This document shows positions 1 to 4,031 of a stretch of 5,793 bases of DNA, in pieces (within the stretch, counting starts at the first letter, position 1; each line of letters begins with the position of its first letter). This DNA is from an uncultured Rothia sp. (lineage in GTDB: Bacteria > Actinomycetota > Actinomycetes > Actinomycetales > Micrococcaceae). The stretch is taken from contig CALGXU010000409.1 of the NCBI GenBank assembly GCA_937935205.1, positions 1 through 5,793 on the forward strand. The letters run 5' to 3'. The notes below the pieces were generated by a model. The model made no database searches. It was given only the letters and a program-made list of their open reading frames with translations, and was not told where the DNA came from. The position numbers and the translations under genes were made by a program.

Positions 1-1500
1 GGCAGCTACAGCAACTACGGGGGCGGCGGTAGCGGCAAGCGCAGGAGTTGCAGAGGAGCTCTTGGCGGGCTCGTCTTCCTCAGAAGCAGTAGCTTCAGCC
101 GCGGAGTCCTCAAGCCCAGAGTCCTCAATCTTGGTAGCAGGTTCTTCCGCAGTGCTTTCCTCAACAGCGGGCTCTTCCACCGCGGAGGCGTCGAAGATCA
201 GCTCTGCGGTGTTCTCTTCTTCGGCGTCGAAGTCCTCAGCCTCGAGCGGCTCAGAGACGGACGCTTCGTGCTTCTCCTCGTGCTTCTCCTCAACGGATAC
301 AGCGGAGAGCAGCTCGGTCTCATCAGAGACAGCGTTTTCTTCCTCAGTAAGTTCAGATGCCAGCAGTTCGGGTGCCTCAACGACAGCCTCAATCGGCTCT
401 TCCTCAACAGCGGCGGCAGGTTCTGCAGATTCTTCTGCGCCTGCGGTAAGGTCAACGGTCTCTTCGGCTTCGAAGTCTTCAGCAGCCTCTGCAACAGTTG
501 CGGATACCTCAGACGCCTCAGTGTCCTCAACAGATTCAGCAACTTCAGCAGGCTCAGGTGCCTCAATAGTTGCCTCGTCAGCAGCAGTTTCCTCAGCGAT
601 GACCTCGCCGGATGCAACCTCGCCGAAGGTCTCCTCTTCGCTGTCGAGGGTGATGCCCAGGCGTGCCGCGTAGGCTGCCGCCAGGTCGTCCAGACTTGCG
701 TTCTGCGCCTCGGTCACGGTGGCACGGGTACGGGCTGCCTTCATGTCGTCAACGCTAAGAGTTTCCTCCGCATCTGCGGATGCAGCCTCAGATACAGAAT
801 GAGCGTTCTCAGACTTTTCTTCGACTACCTCAACTGCGGCAGGTGCAGTCGCCTCAGCTTCTTCGCCAGCTTCATCTTCAGACTTCTGGGCGCGCAGAGC
901 ACGCAGGTGCTCCTCAAACTGGGAACGTGCATCCTCTGCAGCGTCCTTCGACTCCTCAACATCAGCCGGGGCTTCCTCAGCCTCGACAGATACGCCCCCA
1001 GCCTCTTCGTCATCACGCAGGAACGCGGGGGTAGCAGGCTTGGGCGCCTCAGCAACCGAGGCTACGTCTTCTTCAATGTCCTGACCCTCAGCTACCTGCT
1101 CAACCTCAACAGGCTCCTCAGATTCCTGGGGGAAAGCACCAAGCGTAGCCAGCAGGCTACGACGCTCCTGCTCCTCAACCTGTTCCTCAGTCAGCTCATC
1201 GGCAGCGGAAGATTCTTCAACCTTCTCATCGCCGTGCAGGAGGGCACGCTTGAGGTCCTCAACAGCGCGGTGCTCTTCGTTCTGCTCTTCGTCCTGGTTC
1301 TGCTGGCGTGCGCTTTCAGACTTCACAAAACGGCGCAGGGAATCCTCCCACTGCTGCTGTTCCATAATCTTTTCGCTCAGTCGTGCGCTCTTGGGGGCGT
1401 CTTCGCCTGCCTGCTCCTTCTGGACCTTAGCAGTTTCGGCGCTCTGTTCTTCGCGCGACTGTTCATCCAACTTCTTCTTGCCGATTCCAAAGAAGCTCAT
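1..1500 (-). CDS. Glu/Ala-rich acidic, probably disordered protein (C-terminus outside window)
   Basis: The frame starts at ATG 1500 and stays open for exactly 500 codons to the left edge, so the C-terminus is missing. I do not recognise the protein. By hand count 115 of the 500 residues are Glu (23%), and Ala, Val, Ser and Asp make up much of the rest. The N-terminus MSFFGIGKKK is basic and is followed by a Gln/Glu/Arg-rich, probably helical stretch (about 10-90). From residue 281 to 500 there is no Arg and there are only four Lys. Less acidic, helix-like islands occur at about 40-62, 194-207 and 251-286. No signal peptide, membrane segment or catalytic motif is visible. The last visible residues (about 481-500) turn Ser/Ala/Pro/Val-rich, as in a linker before a further domain. 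The start at 1500 has an excellent Shine-Dalgarno site; in-frame ATGs at 1542 and 1551 are poorly placed relative to theirs. The acidic N-terminal regions of FtsY or RNase E are compositional analogues only. Coding confidence is high; function is unknown. Confidence 0.85.
   Translation of the reverse strand, partial: MSFFGIGKKKLDEQSREEQSAETAKVQKEQAGEDAPKSARLSEKIMEQQQWEDSLRRFVKSESARQQNQDEEQNEEHRAVEDLKRALLHGDEKVEESSAADELTEEQVEEQERRSLLATLGAFPQESEEPVEVEQVAEGQDIEEDVASVAEAPKPATPAFLRDDEEAGGVSVEAEEAPADVEESKDAAEDARSQFEEHLRALRAQKSEDEAGEEAEATAPAAVEVVEEKSENAHSVSEAASADAEETLSVDDMKAARTRATVTEAQNASLDDLAAAYAARLGITLDSEEETFGEVASGEVIAEETAADEATIEAPEPAEVAESVEDTEASEVSATVAEAAEDFEAEETVDLTAGAEESAEPAAAVEEEPIEAVVEAPELLASELTEEENAVSDETELLSAVSVEEKHEEKHEASVSEPLEAEDFDAEEENTAELIFDASAVEEPAVEESTAEEPATKIEDSGLEDSAAEATASEEDEPAKSSSATPALAATAAPVVAVAA
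268..291 (-). repeat. Perfect 12-bp tandem duplication encoding EEKH twice
   Basis: The plus-strand unit gtgcttctcctc occurs twice without a gap (268-279 and 280-291). Read on the minus strand in the frame of the acidic protein it encodes Glu-Glu-Lys-His twice (residues 404-411). It supplies two of the only four Lys in residues 281-500 of that protein. An in-frame 12-bp duplication fits slippage in low-complexity coding DNA. Confidence 0.9.
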
Positions 1501-1506
1501 TGGGTG

Positions 1507-1515
1507 TCCTCCTCC
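1507..1515 (-). promoter_or_regulatory. Strong Shine-Dalgarno site of the acidic protein gene
   Basis: The minus strand reads GGAGGAGGA, then 6 bases, then ATG at 1500. This near-ideal match to the 16S 3' end at standard spacing decides the start. The in-frame ATG at 1542 has AAGGAG directly abutting it (spacing 0), and the one at 1551 has only a G-run next to it. Confidence 0.85.
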
Positions 1516-1613
1516 GGCGTGCGCCGTGTGATGATGCGCCATCTCCTTCATCCCCCGCAGGTGTGTGGGCACGGGGTCCGGAACATGACGCAAATGTCCT
1601 CATAATCCTTTTA

Positions 1614-1619
1614 ATTCTA
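1614..1619 (-). promoter_or_regulatory. Possible -10 element (TAGAAT) before the acidic protein gene
   Basis: The minus strand has TAGAAT, 5 of 6 matches to TATAAT, in a locally AT-rich patch. It would give a leader of about 100 bases. At 16-18 bases upstream there is only G-rich hairpin sequence (1632-1643), not a TTGACA-like -35 box, so the assignment is weak. Confidence 0.22.
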
Positions 1620-1631
1620 TCGCGTGCATAG

Positions 1632-1673
1632 AGTTTCACCCCGCTACTCGGTGAGAGGTAACGGGGTGAAACT
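1632..1673 (-). terminator. Long stem-loop after the amidohydrolase gene; terminator-like but without a U-run
   Basis: Bases 1632-1647 pair with 1658-1673 around a 10-base loop. Of the 16 pairs, 15 are Watson-Crick. The exception (1644 with 1661) is a G-U wobble in minus-strand RNA but a C-A mismatch in plus-strand RNA, which favours function on the minus strand. The stem begins 75 bases beyond the amidohydrolase stop and ends 131 bases before the acidic protein start. No U-tract follows on either strand, so it is either a non-canonical actinobacterial terminator or a structure in the leader of the next gene. Confidence 0.5.
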
Positions 1674-1748
1674 TGTACAGTTGTCAAGGCTTGATGCGGC
1701 TATACAGTCGTACTTTCAAGCCTGGCTTATAAGCTTTCGAGAAGCTCT

Positions 1749-3023
1749 CTAGCGGGCCTCATCGCGGATGGGGTTCGCCGCCTTCGCAGCCTTCGCCAGC
1801 TCAAAACGGACAGCACGCAGAGCAGTTGCCGCCATGACGCGAATACCAATGCCAATCGCCTGCTCATTCGGGGCGTAATCACCCTGATGCAGATCGTAGG
1901 TGGGGTCACCGGGGGCGCGGGTGCCCAGACGGAACATGGAGCCCGGAACTTCCTGCAGCATCCACGCGAAGTCTTCGCCGCCCATGGATTGCTCGACCAG
2001 CACGATGGAGTCCTCACCCAGCTCGGCACGGGCTGCGTTCTCAAGCATGGTGGTTTCCAGGTCGGTGTTCACGACCGGAGGCACGCCGCGGATGTGCTCC
2101 ACGCGCGCCTTCACTCCGAAGGGTACGGCGACCTGCTCAATCACTTCGTCCAGCAGGTTGCCTGCCTGGCGCCACACTTCAACGTCCAGGCAACGCATGG
2201 TGCCCGCCAGGTAGCCCTCGGCGGGAATAGCGTTGGGGGCAACGCCGGCGCTGACCTGGCCCCAGGCAACCAGCACGCCCGAACGCACGTCGGTACGGCG
2301 GGTCAGCACGGCGGGAACCTGCACAGCAATCTGGCTCATCGCGTAGATGAGGTCTTCGGTCAGGTGCGGGCGGGAAGTGTGGCCGCCGTGACCGCTCAGG
2401 TGAATCTTCACGGTATCGGATGCGCTGGTAATCGCACCGATGCGGGTACCAATCTGACCCAGGTCCACCTTCGGGTCGCAGTGCAGGGCAAAAGCACGCG
2501 GAATGTCCTTGAGCAGACCCTGCGAAATCATCTGCACCGCACCGCCGGGTAGCTGCTCCTCAGCGGGCTGGAAAAGAATACGGACGCTACGACCCAGCGG
2601 GGTCTTCTCGTTCAGCTCGTGCAGCGCCAGCGCCACACCGAGCATGACGGTCTGGTGAATATCGTGGCCGCAGGCGTGCATCACACCGGGCACGGTGGAT
2701 GCGTAGGGCAGGTCGGTCTGCTCAACAATGGGCAGAGCGTCAATATCGGCGCGCAGAGCCACGGCAAAGGGGCCGCTTCCAATATCGACGTAGCAGCCGG
2801 TACCTTCGCAAGCGACGGGGTTCATGCCGGCTTCTCGCAATCGATTCATGAGGCGCTCAGTGGTCACCACCTCACGGAAGGAAAGCTCCGGGTTAGCGTG
2901 CACTTCGCGGCGGAACTGCACGAGGGTACCCATCATGCGCTCCACCCAGTCGTCAAAGACGGGGGTGGACAAATCGTAGCGAGAATTAGCGAAAACCATA
3001 CACAGTAGAATAACGCCGCACAC
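1749..3023 (-). CDS. M20D-family metallo-amidohydrolase (N-acyl amino acid / hippurate hydrolase type)
   Basis: A 424-residue cytoplasmic zinc- or manganese-type hydrolase that by family cleaves the amide bond of N-acyl amino acids or similar conjugates; the substrate cannot be read from sequence. Family motifs appear in order: RREVHANPELSF (38-49), ALRADIDALP (89-98), MHACGHDIH (115-123) with metal ligands Cys118 and His120, FQPAEE (151-156) with the usual catalytic base and ligand Glu155/Glu156, ALHCDP (179-184) with His181, the dimerisation-domain motif GHGGHTSRP (211-219), APNAIPAEGYLAGTMR (262-277), GGEDFAWML (348-356), and LHQGDY with His379. All expected metal ligands are present and the length is normal. 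The start chosen is GTG 3023, which has an AGGTAGG site at 9 bases. The in-frame ATG at 2999 (416 residues) lacks a Shine-Dalgarno site but could be leaderless. It lies downstream of sdhB on the same strand, with a terminator between, so it is probably a separate unit. Alternative names: aminoacylase, AbgB-like, IAA-amino acid hydrolase. Confidence 0.93.
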   Translation of the reverse strand: MCGVILLCMVFANSRYDLSTPVFDDWVERMMGTLVQFRREVHANPELSFREVVTTERLMNRLREAGMNPVACEGTGCYVDIGSGPFAVALRADIDALPIVEQTDLPYASTVPGVMHACGHDIHQTVMLGVALALHELNEKTPLGRSVRILFQPAEEQLPGGAVQMISQGLLKDIPRAFALHCDPKVDLGQIGTRIGAITSASDTVKIHLSGHGGHTSRPHLTEDLIYAMSQIAVQVPAVLTRRTDVRSGVLVAWGQVSAGVAPNAIPAEGYLAGTMRCLDVEVWRQAGNLLDEVIEQVAVPFGVKARVEHIRGVPPVVNTDLETTMLENAARAELGEDSIVLVEQSMGGEDFAWMLQEVPGSMFRLGTRAPGDPTYDLHQGDYAPNEQAIGIGIRVMAATALRAVRFELAKAAKAANPIRDEAR

Positions 3024-3032
3024 CGAGGTTTA

Positions 3033-3039
3033 CCTACCT
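3033..3039 (-). promoter_or_regulatory. Shine-Dalgarno-like AGGTAGG supporting the GTG start of the amidohydrolase
   Basis: The minus strand reads AGGTAGG, then 9 bases, then GTG at 3023. The alternative ATG at 2999 would be 33 bases from it and has no purine-rich site of its own. A further GGGGGAG lies just upstream (3041-3047) but is too far from either start. Confidence 0.5.
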
Positions 3040-3067
3040 ACTCCCCCTTTCTGACGGCCCTCGAGAA

Positions 3068-3095
3068 TATCTATGACTTTATGACAGATTGTGAA
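3068..3095 (-). promoter_or_regulatory. Possible promoter of the amidohydrolase gene
   Basis: The minus strand has TTCACA (3090-3095, 5 of 6 to TTGACA), a 16-base spacer, and TAGATA (3068-3073, 3 of 6 to TATAAT). The region is AT-rich compared with the genes around it. A transcript from here would have a leader of roughly 40 bases that includes the Shine-Dalgarno-like sites. The -10 match is poor. Confidence 0.25.
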
Positions 3096-3160
3096 GAGTT
3101 TTTGTGCACGCTGGATCCTGCGAAAATGCTCTGCTCCACCATTTCCGTCAGCCTTTTTCT

Positions 3161-3204
3161 GTCAAACAATTCAAGCCGCCACCCGGTGTGGGTGACGGCT
3201 TGAA
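3161..3204 (-). terminator. Rho-independent-type terminator of the sdh transcript
   Basis: Bases 3170-3184 pair with 3190-3204 around a 5-base loop. The 15-bp stem has one G-U wobble in minus-strand RNA (3179 with 3195), which is a C-A mismatch on the plus strand. In the minus direction the stem is followed by TTGTTTG, a U-rich tail; the plus direction has none. It starts 37 bases after the sdhB stop and separates the sdh genes from the amidohydrolase. Confidence 0.85.
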
Positions 3205-3215
3205 TCGTCAATGCT

Positions 3216-3229
3216 GTATCAGCTGATAC
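3216..3229. other. Perfect 14-bp palindrome between sdhB and its terminator
   Basis: The sequence gtatcagctgatac equals its own reverse complement. It lies 12 bases beyond the sdhB stop codon and 11 bases before the terminator stem. As DNA it could bind a dimeric regulator; as RNA it could form a short hairpin or help 3'-end stability. No known operator is recognised. Confidence 0.4.
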
Positions 3230-3241
3230 CGCGTGCTCAGA

Positions 3242-4030
3242 TTAGAGCGAGCGGCTCAGGATTGCCTGCTTCACCTCGGCAATAGCCTTGGTAATCTGGA
3301 TGCCGCGGGGGCAAGCCTCGGTGCAGTTGAAGGTGGTACGGCAACGCCATACGCCTTCCTTGTCGTTGAGGATTTCCAGACGCAGGTCGCCTGCATCATC
3401 GCGCGAGTCGAAGATGAAGCGGTGTGCGTTCACGATAGCGGAGGGGCCGAAGTACTGACCGTCGGTCCAGAAGACCGGGCAGGACGAGGTACATGCTGCA
3501 CAGAGGATGCACTTGGTGGTGTCATCGAAACGTGCACGGTCCTCAATGGTCTGCAGGCGCTCACGCTCAGGCTCGTTCGAATCGTTGATGAAGAACGGCA
3601 TGATTTCGCGGTATGCCTGGAAGAAGGGCTCCATGTCAACGATGAGGTCCTTCTCGCAGGGCAGACCCTTGATGGGCTCAACGGTAATCGGCTTGGACAG
3701 GTCAAGGTCCTTCAGCAGGGTCTTGCAAGCCAGGCGGTTACGACCGTTGATGCGCATTGCGTCCGAGCCGCAGATGCCGTGTGCACAAGAACGGCGGAAG
3801 GAGACGGAACCGTCTACTTCCCACTTAATCTTGTGCAGAGCATCGAGCACGCGGTCGGTGCGGTACATGGTCAGCGGGAATTCATCCCAGTAGGCCTCGG
3901 AGGAAACTTCCGGGTTGTAGCGACGAATCTTGATGACCACATCGTAGGTGGGGATGGAGTCGGAGTCGCCGCCGGTCATACCCTCAAACAGCTTGACGGA
4001 TTCCGGTTCGGGGAGTTCGTTTTCAGCCAT
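3242..4030 (-). CDS. sdhB: Succinate dehydrogenase iron-sulfur subunit SdhB
   Basis: A complete 262-residue subunit of respiratory complex II at the cytoplasmic face of the membrane. It passes electrons from the SdhA flavin through three Fe-S clusters to the quinone. All cluster ligands are visible. The [2Fe-2S] site has Cys82, Cys87, Asp90 and Cys102, with Asp replacing the fourth Cys as in E. coli. The [4Fe-4S] site has Cys174, Cys177, Cys180 and Cys240. The [3Fe-4S] site has Cys184, Cys230 and Cys236. The plant-type ferredoxin domain is about residues 30-130 and the bacterial ferredoxin-like domain about 160-262. The start MAENELPEPE at 4030 is preferred because the frame upstream of it overlaps the end of sdhA and has no family resemblance. 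Only one base separates it from the sdhA stop, which implies translational coupling. At the position after the conserved CPVFW it has Thr189, where E. coli has the quinone-site Trp164; I recall Ser or Thr there in other actinobacteria. Confidence 0.98.
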   Translation of the reverse strand: MAENELPEPESVKLFEGMTGGDSDSIPTYDVVIKIRRYNPEVSSEAYWDEFPLTMYRTDRVLDALHKIKWEVDGSVSFRRSCAHGICGSDAMRINGRNRLACKTLLKDLDLSKPITVEPIKGLPCEKDLIVDMEPFFQAYREIMPFFINDSNEPERERLQTIEDRARFDDTTKCILCAACTSSCPVFWTDGQYFGPSAIVNAHRFIFDSRDDAGDLRLEILNDKEGVWRCRTTFNCTEACPRGIQITKAIAEVKQAILSRSL

Positions 4031-4031
4031 T

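Noticed and set aside
62..673. A Ser/Ala-rich 203-codon plus-strand frame that resembles a cell-wall serine-rich protein
   Set aside because: Ser-rich reading is what the complement of Glu/Ala codons gives in this frame. There is no signal peptide or LPXTG motif, and the opposite strand has the better start and Shine-Dalgarno site.
1580..1599. Imperfect inverted repeat ggaacat...aatgtcc, considered as a LexA-type site
   Set aside because: The arms match only with a one-base shift and the spacing does not fit the actinobacterial SOS box.
268..1605. A 445-codon open frame on the plus strand, antisense to the acidic protein
   Set aside because: It is a by-product of the repetitive Glu/Ala/Val codons on the minus strand, with Leu/Cys/Ser/Phe-rich nonsense composition, no ribosome binding site and no family resemblance. 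It also runs past the real gene start into the intergenic region.
1682..1687. TTGACA on the minus strand as the -35 box for the acidic protein gene
   Set aside because: At 16-18 bases downstream there is only hairpin sequence such as CCGTTA, not a credible -10 box.
1687..1723. 8-bp inverted repeat (aggcttga with tcaagcct) and the 10-bp palindrome gcttataagc at 1725-1734 as terminators
   Set aside because: The first has a 21-base loop and the second is a bare palindrome. Neither has a U-tract, so both may be chance.
1887..2552. A 221-codon plus-strand frame antisense to the amidohydrolase
   Set aside because: His/Gly/Gln-rich antisense composition with no motif. The minus strand carries all M20D motifs in order.
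3028..3043. Possible DtxR/IdeR box (AGGT...ACCT) before the amidohydrolase
   Set aside because: The arms are spaced one base shorter than the 19-bp iron box and the outer bases do not match. The sequence overlaps and is better explained by the Shine-Dalgarno-like site.
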